Below are positions 44,222 to 53,884 of a stretch of DNA of 64,000 nucleotides, piece by piece. A program made the position numbers and the translations under genes. The notes beneath the pieces are model-generated. The model saw nothing but the letters and a program-made list of their open reading frames with translations, was not told the origin of the DNA and ran no database searches. How positions within the stretch are numbered: the first letter of the stretch is position 1; each line of letters begins with the position of its first letter. Source of the DNA: Candidatus Anaerobutyricum avicola (GTDB lineage: Bacteria > Bacillota > Clostridia > Lachnospirales > Lachnospiraceae); assembly GCA_019113845.1 (NCBI GenBank), contig DXGQ01000054.1:1-64000 (forward strand), in the 5' to 3' direction.

Positions 44222-44314
44222 GAGAAAAGACGAAAAGATTCTGTGACTGGAACAAGAAAGAATCCTGCTTTGCAGGTCTGTTACCTGTGAGGACAAAATA
44301 GGAAAGGATGAAGC

Positions 44315-45349
44315 ATGTTAAGAATTATTCTGGCAATATTGATTTTCAGCGTGATCGTCATCATACATGAGCTGGGACATTTTCTCCTGGCGAAGAAAAA
44401 CGGAATCTGTGTGGAGGAGTTTGCCATCGGTATCGGGCCGACGCTCTTTGGTATCAGAAAAGGAGAGACGAAATACTCCATCAAATGTCTGCCCTTCGGC
44501 GGCTGTTGTGTCATGCTGGGGGAGGACGGAGAGAGCAGCGACCCGCGAGCCTTTGGAAGCAAGTCTCCGCTGGCGCGGTTTTCTGTGATTTTTGCCGGTC
44601 CGTTTTTTAACTTTATTCTGGCATTTTTGCTGGCCCTCTTTGTGGTGGGCTTTGGCGGAGCGGACCCGGCGGTCGTTGGCACGGTGGAACCGGGAAGCGC
44701 TGCCTATGAGGCGGGGCTTCAGGAGGGAGACCGGATCCTGCGGCTGGATGACTCCCGTATCTACAATTTCCGGGAGATCAGTCTGTATAATTTTATGCAC
44801 ACGGAGAGACCGGAGGTGGAGGTCACCTACGAGCGGGGCGGAGAAAAGCACACCGTAGAGGTGGACCGCCATCTGGAAAATGGATCCTATCTGTTTGGTG
44901 TGACCATGACGGATAACACGGAGGTGGGACCGCTGGGAACGCTCAAATACAGTCTTCTGGAGGTGCGTTACCAGATCAAATCCACATTTTTGAGTCTGAA
45001 ATATCTGGTCAGTGGAAGGGCATCGATGAATGATATGTCCGGACCGGTCGGTATCGTCAATATGATCGGGGATACCTATGAACAGTCCATCGTCTACGGC
45101 ATCGGCGCGGCGGCGCTGAGCCTTACGAGTTTTGCGATCCTGCTGAGCGCCAACCTCGGAGTAATGAATCTTCTTCCTCTGCCGGCGCTGGATGGAGGAA
45201 GACTGCTGTTCATCATCATCGAGATGATACGGAGAAAGAAGATAGACCCGGATAAGGAAGGCATGGTCCATTTTGCGGGGCTTGTCATTCTGCTGGCTTT
45301 CATGGTATTTGTCATGGCCAACGACATCCGAAATATTTTTATGACATAA
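44315..45349 (+). CDS. rseP: site-2 protease RseP/RasP family
   Basis: Intramembrane zinc protease, 344 residues, that cuts anti-sigma factors and signal-peptide remnants. The zinc site HELGHFLLAKKNGI lies in the first membrane segment, and the third ligand motif NLLPLPALDGGRLL near residue 285. A PDZ domain lies between (VVGTVEPGSAAYEAGLQEGDRIL). GGAAAGG precedes the ATG. Confidence 0.96.
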   Translation: MLRIILAILIFSVIVIIHELGHFLLAKKNGICVEEFAIGIGPTLFGIRKGETKYSIKCLPFGGCCVMLGEDGESSDPRAFGSKSPLARFSVIFAGPFFNFILAFLLALFVVGFGGADPAVVGTVEPGSAAYEAGLQEGDRILRLDDSRIYNFREISLYNFMHTERPEVEVTYERGGEKHTVEVDRHLENGSYLFGVTMTDNTEVGPLGTLKYSLLEVRYQIKSTFLSLKYLVSGRASMNDMSGPVGIVNMIGDTYEQSIVYGIGAAALSLTSFAILLSANLGVMNLLPLPALDGGRLLFIIIEMIRRKKIDPDKEGMVHFAGLVILLAFMVFVMANDIRNIFMT

Positions 45350-45367
45350 TGCACATAAGAAAAAAGC

Positions 45368-45470
45368 AAGACTGCTGCGAAAGAAAAACGGAAGGACGGC
45401 TTCCTTTTTGATGAGCGGAAGACAAAGCCGCGCGGAAAGAAAGAACTTCCCATTCTGCGGCAGTCTTTTC
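45368..45470 (+). terminator. terminator between rseP and ispG
   Basis: AAGACTGCTGC pairs with GCGGCAGTCTT (one wobble) and ends in TTTTCTTCT. The long loop holds a smaller stem, GGAAG with CTTCC. ispG may need its own promoter, which I could not place. Confidence 0.65.
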
Positions 45471-45607
45471 TTCTGACTGGTGTACCGTGTGCGAATACAT
45501 TTTCGGGCAGGGAGACTTTTTGTAGAGAAAAAGGCCAACGGTCACAGCCGGTGGCCGCCGGTTTGGAAGCATAAAGACAAGATTTAGGAAGAAAAGGAGA
45601 AGAAGCT

Positions 45608-46663
45608 ATGTATCGAGAACACACAAAAAAGATAAGGATTGGCGACCGCGTGATCGGAGGGGGCAGCCCGATCCTGATCCAGTCCATGACGAACACAAAA
45701 ACGGAGGATGTGGCAGCGACGGTGGCACAGATTCACGCGCTGGAAAAGGCGGGATGTGAGATCGTCCGCTCCACGGTGCCGAATATGGAAGCGGCAAGAG
45801 CGCTGCGCGAGATCAAAAAGCAGATCCATATTCCGCTGGTGGCGGATATTCATTTCGATTACCGGATGGCGATCGCCGCCATTGAAAACGGGGCGGATAA
45901 GATCCGGATCAATCCGGGCAATATCGGTTCCGCAGAGAAGGTGCAGGCGGTGGTCGATAAGGCAAAAGAATACGGCGTGCCGATCCGTGTCGGCGTAAAC
46001 AGCGGTTCTCTGGAGAAAAATCTTATTGAGAAGTATGGAAAGGTGACGGCAGAGGGACTGGTGGAGAGCGCTCTTGATAAGGTAAGGATGATCGAGGATA
46101 TGGGGTATGATAACCTGGTGGTGAGCATCAAGTCTTCCGATGTGCTCATGTGCGTGCGCGCCCACGAGCTTCTGGCGCCGCAGTGTCCGTATCCGCTCCA
46201 TGTGGGGATCACGGAAGCCGGAACGGTCTACTCCGGCAACATCAAATCCGCGTTGGGACTCGGTATCATCCTGCATGAGGGCATCGGCGACACTATCCGG
46301 GTGTCTCTGACAGGCGACCCGGTCAATGAGATCGCGTCGGCGAAGCTGATCCTTCGGACGCTGGGTCTTCGGAAAGGAGGCATCGAGGTGGTCTCCTGTC
46401 CGACCTGCGGACGGACGAACATTGACTTGATCTCTCTTGCCAACGAGGTGGAAAAGATGGCGGCGGAGTTTGACCATCTGAATATCAAAGTGGCAGTCAT
46501 GGGCTGTGTGGTCAATGGCCCGGGTGAAGCGAAGGAAGCGGACATCGGTATCGCAGGAGGCGTTGGGGAAGGACTTCTGATCAAAAAAGGAGAGATCGTG
46601 CGGAAGGTTCCGGAAAAGGAACTGCTCTCCACACTCCGGGATGAACTGGCACACTGGGAGTAA
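45608..46663 (+). CDS. ispG: 4-hydroxy-3-methylbut-2-en-1-yl diphosphate synthase
   Basis: [4Fe-4S] enzyme of the MEP isoprenoid pathway, 351 residues. The N-terminal TIM barrel starts with GGGSPILIQSMTNTKTEDV. The cluster ligands are two Cys in VVSCPTCGRTNIDL and one in GCVVNGPGEAKEADIGIAGG. AGGAGAAG precedes the ATG. In many Firmicutes polC comes next; here addB does, 15 bases on. Confidence 0.97.
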   Translation: MYREHTKKIRIGDRVIGGGSPILIQSMTNTKTEDVAATVAQIHALEKAGCEIVRSTVPNMEAARALREIKKQIHIPLVADIHFDYRMAIAAIENGADKIRINPGNIGSAEKVQAVVDKAKEYGVPIRVGVNSGSLEKNLIEKYGKVTAEGLVESALDKVRMIEDMGYDNLVVSIKSSDVLMCVRAHELLAPQCPYPLHVGITEAGTVYSGNIKSALGLGIILHEGIGDTIRVSLTGDPVNEIASAKLILRTLGLRKGGIEVVSCPTCGRTNIDLISLANEVEKMAAEFDHLNIKVAVMGCVVNGPGEAKEADIGIAGGVGEGLLIKKGEIVRKVPEKELLSTLRDELAHWE

Positions 46664-46678
46664 AGACAGGAGGATGGC

Positions 46679-49600
46679 ATGTCGCTGAGGATTATTACAG
46701 GGGGCAGCGGACAGGGTAAGACGCAGTATGTGCTGGAGGAGCTCATCCGTCTGTCCGAAGAAAATCCACAACAGAATTGTTACATGATCGTTCCGGAGCA
46801 GTTCAGTCTGGAAATGCAGAGAAAGCTGGTGGAGAGTCACCCGCGGCACGGATATTTCAATATCGATGTGCTGAGCTTTTACCGCCTGGCTTACCGGGTG
46901 TTTGATGAATGCGGTTTTCAGCCGCAGGAGATTCTGGAAGATCTGGGGGTCTCCCTGATCCTGCGGAAACTGCTGGCGGAGCATGAGGAAGAGTTCCCGT
47001 TTTTTAAGAGAAATCTTCGCAAAGCAGGCTTTGTTGATGAGTTGAAATCGGTGCTTCTGGAATGCATCGGCTACGGTGTCACGGCAGAGCAGTTGTCCTC
47101 CATGGAAGGAAAGCTGGACGAGTATCCGGGACTTGCGGCCAAATGCCAGGAGATCGGACGGATCTTTGCCTATTTTGATGAGGAAATGTCGAGCCGTTTT
47201 ATGGTGGCAGAGCAGATCCTTGATGTGTTAAGCGAGCTGGTGCCGTCCTCGAAGATGCTCCGGGAGGGTATTTTTTATCTCGATGGTTTTACCGGTTTCA
47301 CACCGGTGCAGCTCACATTTCTGCGGGAGCTTTTGAAAGTTTGTCCGCAGGTACACGTGACCGTCACCATGGATGCGCCGCCTTTTGCGCGGATGCCCGG
47401 TGGGAGCGGCACAGATGAGGAATTATTTTATTTCAGTGAAAAGACCGTACACGCGCTGGCAAAGATCTGCGAGGAGGCCGGCGTAAAGATGGAAGAACCG
47501 GTGTGGCTGCATCACGAGGCACCGCCCCGGTTTCAAAATGAAGAGTTGGCTTTTCTGGAAAAACATCTGTTTCGGGCAGAGAGAAAGAGCTTTGAGAAGG
47601 CAGTGTCTCATCTGCACCTGACTGTGTGCCGCAATCCGGAGGAAGAGGCGGAGTACATTCTTCATCAGGTAGAGCGGCTGGTGCGGACGAAAGGATACCG
47701 TTACCGGGATTTTGCCATTCTGACGGGAAATGTGGAGGAGTATGCCTCTGCGTTCCGGAGAAAGGCGGAGATTTTACAGATTCCTCTGTTTGAGGATGTG
47801 AAGAAAAGAGTCTCCTATCATTCCGGGGTGGAGACACTGCGGGCGCTGCTGCATCTGGCGGCTGCCGATTATTCCTATGAGAGTGTGTTCCGCTATCTGA
47901 AATCAGGCATGTCTGACTTTACCGATGAGGAGACGGACACGCTGGAAAACTATGTGATCTGGGCGGGCATCCGCGGGTATTCCATGTGGAAGAAGCCGTT
48001 TGTGCGAAGGATGAACCGCGTGGAGGAGAGTCGGGCAGAGCGTCTGCAGGTCCTCAGGGAGAAGTTGCTGCAGGAGACGGCAGAGTGTACACAGATCCTC
48101 AGGAACAAACAGCTCACCGTCCGGGAAAAAATGGAGGCGCTCTATGCGGCCATGTGCCGGCTGCGCTATGATGCCAAATTAAAGGAGCTGGCAGAGCGCG
48201 CGCAGGAGGAAGAGGAGTATGTCCGGGAAAAAGAATACCGGCAGCTCTTTTCTCTGATCCTTGCGCTGCTGGATAAGATTGTGGGCATTTTCGGAGAGGA
48301 GCGGCTTCCTCTGGATGAGCTGGTGCAGATCATGGACGCCGGACTGGACGCGCTGGAGCTGGGCGCGCCGCCATTGTCCATGGACGCGCTTATTCTGGGC
48401 GATCTGAAGAGAACCCGTCTTTCGGATATCCGCGTTTTATTTATCGCCGGTGTAAATGACGGAAAAGTCCCGCCTTCCCTGGAAGATAAAGGGATGCTCC
48501 ATGATGAAGAAAAACAGGTGCTCGATGACCGGGGGATCCATCTTTCTCTCTGCCTGGATGAACAGGCGCTGGAGGATGATTTTTATCTGTATCTGGCTCT
48601 CACAAAACCGGAGAGGGAACTGTATTTTACATATGCGCTGCAGGATAGCGGGGGAACCGCGTTAAGTCCTTCTCCGTTTCTGAAAGAATGTCAGAAACTG
48701 TTTCCGATGCTGAAAGAACGCCGCTATCCGGAGGAGGAGCGACGGTATTATTTTAATGAGGCGGACAGTCGGGAGCTTCTGATCGAGGGACTGCAGAAGC
48801 TGAAAAAAGGAGAAGAGCCGGGTATCCCGTTTCGGATGCTCCTCACTTACTGGTATGAGGAAGAGCGGCTTCGGCCGGTGCTCGGTTCTCTCTGGTCGCA
48901 GCGGGACAGGATCTATGCGGACAAAGCGCTGCCGCGGGAACTGATGCAGGAGCTTTTCGGAAAGGAACTGAAGGGCAGCGTCACCCGTCTGGAGCGGTTT
49001 GCGGCATGCCCGTATCAGTATTATTGCATTTACGGGCTGATTCTCCGGGAGAGGGAGGAGTACACGGTGCGCCCGGTGGACCTCGGCAATCTGTTTCACC
49101 GTGCGCTGGAGATGTTCTCCAGACGACTCAGGGAATCGGATTATCACTGGAAGGATATCCCGGAAGAGGTGGCGGACGCATGGCTGACAGAGGCCGTGGA
49201 CCGCGCTGCCGGGGAGGATTCCGGGGATGTGCTGCACAGCTCTGCCAGAAATCAATATAAGGTGCAGGTGGTGGAGCGGATCCTTAAGAGAACCGTGCGG
49301 GTGCTGAAAAAACACCTGGAGAACAGCCATATGGAGCCGGACCGGTTTGAGCTTCATTTCGGGCGGACGGACAAGCTTCACTCCGTACATTTACCGCTAA
49401 AGGACGACAGCCGGATGCAGCTGGAGGGATTTATTGACAGAGTGGATGTCTGTGAGGAGGAAGACCGGATCCTGCTGCGGATCATCGATTATAAGTCCGG
49501 TATGGAGACGTTTGATATCAACGACCTGTACCATGGGCTGCAGATGCAGCTGGTCATCTATATGAATGTGGCCTCGGAGATCTATGAGGCAGAGACCGGC

Positions 49601-50068
49601 AAGGAGGCAGTGCCGGCAGGGATGTTTTACTATAATCTGAAAGACCCGATCCTGAAAGAAGAGGGCGGCGAGGAGGAAATGTACCGGAAAAACTTCCGTA
49701 TGTCCGGCTATGCCAACAGCGACGCCGATATTTTGAATAAGCTGGAGGAAGGACAGGAGAACTTTCTCTCCGCGTCGGTGCGCCTGACAAAAAAGGGAGT
49801 CCCGTACAAGACGGCTGCCGTCATGAACACAGAAGATTTCCATACGATCGGTCGCTATATGCGCCGGAAGATCACGGAGATGGGAGAGGCTATCTACGAT
49901 GGCAGGATTCCGGTCAGTCCTTATAAGAATGAGAAAGGAACGGCCTGCGATTACTGCCCGTATCATTCGGTATGCGGATTTGACGCCCGCATGGAAGAAT
50001 ATGCGTACCGGGATTTTAAAAAGCAGTCGACAGAAGAAGTACTGGAAGCGATCAGGAGGGAAGAGTAA
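46679..50068 (+). CDS. addB: ATP-dependent nuclease subunit B (AddB)
   Basis: Partner of AddA in the helicase-nuclease that resects double-strand breaks and loads RecA. The 1129-residue protein begins with a Walker A-like GGSGQGKTQYVLEEL. The C-terminal nuclease domain has GNLFHRALE, LRIIDYKSGMETFD and the [4Fe-4S] ligands: one Cys in RFAACPYQYY and three in ACDYCPYHSVC. AGGAGG lies before the ATG. The addA start follows its stop immediately, so both are cotranslated. Confidence 0.96.
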   Translation: MSLRIITGGSGQGKTQYVLEELIRLSEENPQQNCYMIVPEQFSLEMQRKLVESHPRHGYFNIDVLSFYRLAYRVFDECGFQPQEILEDLGVSLILRKLLAEHEEEFPFFKRNLRKAGFVDELKSVLLECIGYGVTAEQLSSMEGKLDEYPGLAAKCQEIGRIFAYFDEEMSSRFMVAEQILDVLSELVPSSKMLREGIFYLDGFTGFTPVQLTFLRELLKVCPQVHVTVTMDAPPFARMPGGSGTDEELFYFSEKTVHALAKICEEAGVKMEEPVWLHHEAPPRFQNEELAFLEKHLFRAERKSFEKAVSHLHLTVCRNPEEEAEYILHQVERLVRTKGYRYRDFAILTGNVEEYASAFRRKAEILQIPLFEDVKKRVSYHSGVETLRALLHLAAADYSYESVFRYLKSGMSDFTDEETDTLENYVIWAGIRGYSMWKKPFVRRMNRVEESRAERLQVLREKLLQETAECTQILRNKQLTVREKMEALYAAMCRLRYDAKLKELAERAQEEEEYVREKEYRQLFSLILALLDKIVGIFGEERLPLDELVQIMDAGLDALELGAPPLSMDALILGDLKRTRLSDIRVLFIAGVNDGKVPPSLEDKGMLHDEEKQVLDDRGIHLSLCLDEQALEDDFYLYLALTKPERELYFTYALQDSGGTALSPSPFLKECQKLFPMLKERRYPEEERRYYFNEADSRELLIEGLQKLKKGEEPGIPFRMLLTYWYEEERLRPVLGSLWSQRDRIYADKALPRELMQELFGKELKGSVTRLERFAACPYQYYCIYGLILREREEYTVRPVDLGNLFHRALEMFSRRLRESDYHWKDIPEEVADAWLTEAVDRAAGEDSGDVLHSSARNQYKVQVVERILKRTVRVLKKHLENSHMEPDRFELHFGRTDKLHSVHLPLKDDSRMQLEGFIDRVDVCEEEDRILLRIIDYKSGMETFDINDLYHGLQMQLVIYMNVASEIYEAETGKEAVPAGMFYYNLKDPILKEEGGEEEMYRKNFRMSGYANSDADILNKLEEGQENFLSASVRLTKKGVPYKTAAVMNTEDFHTIGRYMRRKITEMGEAIYDGRIPVSPYKNEKGTACDYCPYHSVCGFDARMEEYAYRDFKKQSTEEVLEAIRREE

Positions 50069-53000
50069 ATGAATTTTACGAGAGAACAGGAGCAGGCGAT
50101 ACGGGTGAGAGACCGGGATATCCTTGTGTCCGCCGGAGCCGGGGCGGGAAAGACCCGGGTGCTGGTCAGTCGCATGGCGGAGATGATCCTGGATGAAGAA
50201 CAGCCCCTGTCTGTGGATGCCTTTCTGGTGATGACCTTTACCAATGCGGCGGCGGAGGAGATGCGGGAGAGGATCACGTCGGAACTTCATACCCGGCTGT
50301 CCCGGGAGCCGGAAAACCGGCGTCTGCGAAAACAGATCCGGATGATGAAACACGCGGATATCTCTACGGTACACAGTTTCTGTAACCGGCTGATCCGCAC
50401 GCACTTTAATGAGGCGGGGATTGACCCTTCTTTCCGTATCGGAGAGGAGGGCGAGTTGTTCCTGCTCCGGCAAAAAGCCATGGAAGAAGTGCTGGAGGAA
50501 GCGTACACAGAGGGAAGAGAATCTTTTCTGCGATTCGTGGAAGCCTACGCGCCGGGGAAAAATGACCGGATGATCGAGACGCTCATTGAGGAGTTCTATC
50601 AGTTCTCCCGGGGATTTCCGGACAGAGAGCAGTGGCTGGCGGCGGTGATGCGGGAACAGGATTTGCTGGAATCGGCGCAGACCATCGGTGAGAGCCGGGC
50701 GCTGCGAAGCATCGTCGGGAAGGCAAAAAGAGAGTTGTCCGCGCTTGCGGAGCAGATCGCGGAAGGCGAGCAGTTCTTTGGGGGAGATACGGAACCGGAG
50801 CGGTTTTTTATGCTGCTGGAGAGAGACAGGGAAACGGTGGAGCGGTTGCTGTCGGCAGAGGGATTTGACGCACTCTGCGACGTCTTTTCCAGGCTGACCT
50901 GCCCGGATCTTCCGAGAGCGAACAAAAAAGAAAAAGAATGGCCGCATCTGGAAGCGATCAAAGCGATTCACAAGACCGTGCGGGAGACACTGTATAAGTT
51001 GCGGGACGACTTCTTTCTCTGGGATACGGAGGAGCTCTGTGCGCAGAACCGGGCGCTTCGGCCGTTTCTTCAGGAACTGGCGACGCTTGCTGTCCGGTAT
51101 GAGGAGCTGTATTTTCAATCCAAAAAAGAGAATAATGTCTTTGACTTTGATGACCTCGAACATATCGCTCTTTCGCTGCTTATCGAATCTTACGATGAAG
51201 AAGGGCGACCGGTGCCGTCCGGCGTGGCAGAGGAATTATCCAGAAAATATAAAGCGATCTTTGTGGACGAGTATCAGGATACCAACCTGGTGCAGGAAGC
51301 GATTATCACGGCCGTCTGCCGGGAGGGACGCAACCATCTGTTTGTGGTCGGCGATGTAAAACAGAGTATCTACCGTTTCCGGCAGGCAAGACCGGATCTG
51401 TTTTTATCCCGGTATGAGAGGTATCGGAGACAAGAAGAGGAAGAAGACACACAGAAAAAGCAGGGGGAAGAGGCGGAAAAAAGCGCTGGCGAAGAAGAAG
51501 GCGTCCGCATTGAGCTTCGGGACAATTTCCGGAGTGTGCCGGGCGTTCTGCATTTTTGTAATCTGGTCTTTGAGAGTCTGATGGACCGGCAGTTTGGCGG
51601 TGTGGATTACACCGGGGAGATCGCTCTGCGGCCGGGACAGGGAGGTCCGATGGAAAAAGAAGAAGAGCAGTCGGAGATGCTTCTTTTGGTAGAAGATGAA
51701 GAAAAAGCACAGCTGGCGGTGGAAGTGAATACGGTTGAGGCTGAGACTGCGTTGATCGCCCGCCGTATCCGGGAACTGTTGGAGGAAGGCTATACGTACG
51801 ATGAGATGGTGATCCTGCTGCGCTCCGGCGCCGGGCGGGCGGAGTTTATGGCGGAGTGGCTGAACCACGCCGGGATCCCGGCTGTCTGCGAGAGTCATAC
51901 CGGATATTTTCAGACCAGAGAGGTGCAGCTCGTTCTCAATTATCTGGCCATTGTGGATAATGTGTATCAGGATATCCCGATGGCATCGGTGCTGCTGTCA
52001 TCCATCGGCGGTCTGACAGAGGAAGAGCTGGCTTCGCTCCGGGTGCTCACCTCCATCCCGACCCGGCAGGAGTATGCCTTTTATGATCTGATAGAGATTT
52101 ATCTGGAGGAGGGAGAAGATGCGGAGCTTCGGAAGAAACTGGCCCGCTTTCAGGAACTGCTTTTGTATTTCCGCCGGAAGAAAAAGGAGTTGCCGCTTCA
52201 CACGCTTTTGTGGGAGATTTATGAGAAAACCGGTATCTTTTATCAGGTACAGATGCTTCCGGAGGGGGAAGCGCGCAAGGAGAATCTTCTGATGCTCTTA
52301 AAAAAGGCGGAGGATTACGAAAAAACGGTGTTTAAAGGACTTTTTTATTTTCTGCGGTACATGGAGCAGCTGCGCACTTATGAGGTGGAGATTGGAAGCG
52401 CGTCCCCACGGGAAGAAGGAAGCGGTATGGTGCGGATCATGACGATCCATAAGAGTAAGGGACTGGAATTCCCGGTTGTCTTCGTCAGCGGTCTGTCCAG
52501 ACAGTTTAATCTGATGGACGGAAACGGCCCCGTGCTGTTTCACCCGGAGATGGGTGTCGGGATGGAATATGTGGACTTATCCGCCCGGACCCACCATGCC
52601 TCTCTCTTAAAAAAGGCGATCCGGGAGCAGATGCGGAAGGAGACGCTGGAAGAAGAACTTCGCATCCTGTATGTGGCGATGACCCGGGCGCAGAGAAAAC
52701 TGATCCTCACGGGGACTGCGAAGGCGGAAAAAATCGAAAAGGCGCAGCCTGCGGGCGGCACACCGGAGCGGCCGGAGAGATCGTCAGAGAAAATCACACC
52801 GGAGCAGAGCGTGACAGAGCCAGGAAAAGGAGATACGCTGTCGTTGGAAAAACGTCTCGCGGCGCGAAGTTTTATGGACTGGCTGCTTCCGCTTCTTCCG
52901 AAACTTCCGGTAAAGAAAGTACATTTCCACGAACTGGAAGGAGAGTTTGGAGAAACGGAGGAGAAAAAAAGACCGCTCTCGCTGGAAGAATATATGCAAA

Positions 53001-53827
53001 AAGAGGAGATGCAGGTGGACATTTCCCCGGTGAAGAAAGCATTTTCTTTTGTGTATCCGCACAGGGAGGCGGCCGGCTGGAAGAGGAAGTATGCCGTATC
53101 CGAATTAAAAAAGCTTTCCATGATGCCGCTGGCAGGAGAGGAAGAAGAAGCGTTGCCAGAAGGAGAAGGGCTTTTGATACCGGGCGGTCTTTCGGGTGGT
53201 ACGGCAGGTACGGCTGCCGCCGCAGAGGCGGTTTTGCCGGAGGTAGAAGTGCCGAAGCCTCGTTTCTTATCTGAGGAAGAACCGGAAGTCGTCGGTGCGG
53301 CCCGGGGAACGATCATCCACAAGATTCTGGAGCTGCTGCCTTTTGGAGAGGTCTGCACAAAAAAGGAACTTTTTGAGGCGCTTGCCCGTATAGAAAAGCA
53401 ATATCCGGATTGTGCCCGCATTTCCATGAAGGCGGTGTACCGTGGTCTGGAGCAGCTTCTGTTTTCAGAAATCGGAGAGAAACTCCGGCAGATGGACCAG
53501 GCAGGCGCGCTCAGAAAGGAGTTGCCGTTTACGGTAGGCCTGCCATCTTCCCTTTTTCATAAGGAGGACAGGGACAGCGCGCAGGAAGAGGAGATGATCG
53601 TCGTGCAGGGAGTCATCGACGCCTGCGGGGAGACGCCGGAAGGACTTTGGCTTTTTGATTATAAGACCGATTACATTTCAGAAGGAGAAGAAGGGCTTCT
53701 TCTTGACCGATATAAGACACAAATGCTATATTATAAGACAGCCCTGGAGCAGATTCTCCGAAAAAAGGTGATACACAGCTATATTTTTTCCTTTTCTCTG
53801 GAAAAATATCTGGAGATTTCCTGGTGA
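50069..53827 (+). CDS. addA: ATP-dependent helicase/nuclease subunit A (AddA)
   Basis: UvrD-like 3'-5' helicase with a C-terminal RecB-type nuclease, 1252 residues. Walker A is VSAGAGAGKTRVLV, motif II AIFVDEYQDTN, motif III VGDVKQSIYRFRQA, motif V MTIHKSKGLEFPVVFV and motif VI LRILYVAMTRAQRKLIL. The nuclease centre is GVIDACGETPEGLWLFDYKTDY. Two low-complexity inserts occur, EEEEDTQKKQGEEAEKSAGE (near 455) and an Ala-rich run near 1050. AGGAGG precedes the ATG. recA lies 6 kb downstream. Confidence 0.97.
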   Translation: MNFTREQEQAIRVRDRDILVSAGAGAGKTRVLVSRMAEMILDEEQPLSVDAFLVMTFTNAAAEEMRERITSELHTRLSREPENRRLRKQIRMMKHADISTVHSFCNRLIRTHFNEAGIDPSFRIGEEGELFLLRQKAMEEVLEEAYTEGRESFLRFVEAYAPGKNDRMIETLIEEFYQFSRGFPDREQWLAAVMREQDLLESAQTIGESRALRSIVGKAKRELSALAEQIAEGEQFFGGDTEPERFFMLLERDRETVERLLSAEGFDALCDVFSRLTCPDLPRANKKEKEWPHLEAIKAIHKTVRETLYKLRDDFFLWDTEELCAQNRALRPFLQELATLAVRYEELYFQSKKENNVFDFDDLEHIALSLLIESYDEEGRPVPSGVAEELSRKYKAIFVDEYQDTNLVQEAIITAVCREGRNHLFVVGDVKQSIYRFRQARPDLFLSRYERYRRQEEEEDTQKKQGEEAEKSAGEEEGVRIELRDNFRSVPGVLHFCNLVFESLMDRQFGGVDYTGEIALRPGQGGPMEKEEEQSEMLLLVEDEEKAQLAVEVNTVEAETALIARRIRELLEEGYTYDEMVILLRSGAGRAEFMAEWLNHAGIPAVCESHTGYFQTREVQLVLNYLAIVDNVYQDIPMASVLLSSIGGLTEEELASLRVLTSIPTRQEYAFYDLIEIYLEEGEDAELRKKLARFQELLLYFRRKKKELPLHTLLWEIYEKTGIFYQVQMLPEGEARKENLLMLLKKAEDYEKTVFKGLFYFLRYMEQLRTYEVEIGSASPREEGSGMVRIMTIHKSKGLEFPVVFVSGLSRQFNLMDGNGPVLFHPEMGVGMEYVDLSARTHHASLLKKAIREQMRKETLEEELRILYVAMTRAQRKLILTGTAKAEKIEKAQPAGGTPERPERSSEKITPEQSVTEPGKGDTLSLEKRLAARSFMDWLLPLLPKLPVKKVHFHELEGEFGETEEKKRPLSLEEYMQKEEMQVDISPVKKAFSFVYPHREAAGWKRKYAVSELKKLSMMPLAGEEEEALPEGEGLLIPGGLSGGTAGTAAAAEAVLPEVEVPKPRFLSEEEPEVVGAARGTIIHKILELLPFGEVCTKKELFEALARIEKQYPDCARISMKAVYRGLEQLLFSEIGEKLRQMDQAGALRKELPFTVGLPSSLFHKEDRDSAQEEEMIVVQGVIDACGETPEGLWLFDYKTDYISEGEEGLLLDRYKTQMLYYKTALEQILRKKVIHSYIFSFSLEKYLEISW

Positions 53828-53884
53828 GAAGAAGCGAAGGGCCGGTAACGGAAGAGACAGACAGAGGAGAGCAGGAGGGACAGT

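Noticed and set aside
44318-45538. 406-residue minus-strand ORF
   Set aside because: Opposite rseP, which carries HELGH and the PDZ domain.
45584-46984. 466-residue minus-strand ORF
   Set aside because: Shadow of ispG and the start of addB.
49397-51163. 588-residue ORF on the minus strand
   Set aside because: Antisense to the intact, motif-complete addB and addA genes; composition and lack of family features mark it as a shadow.
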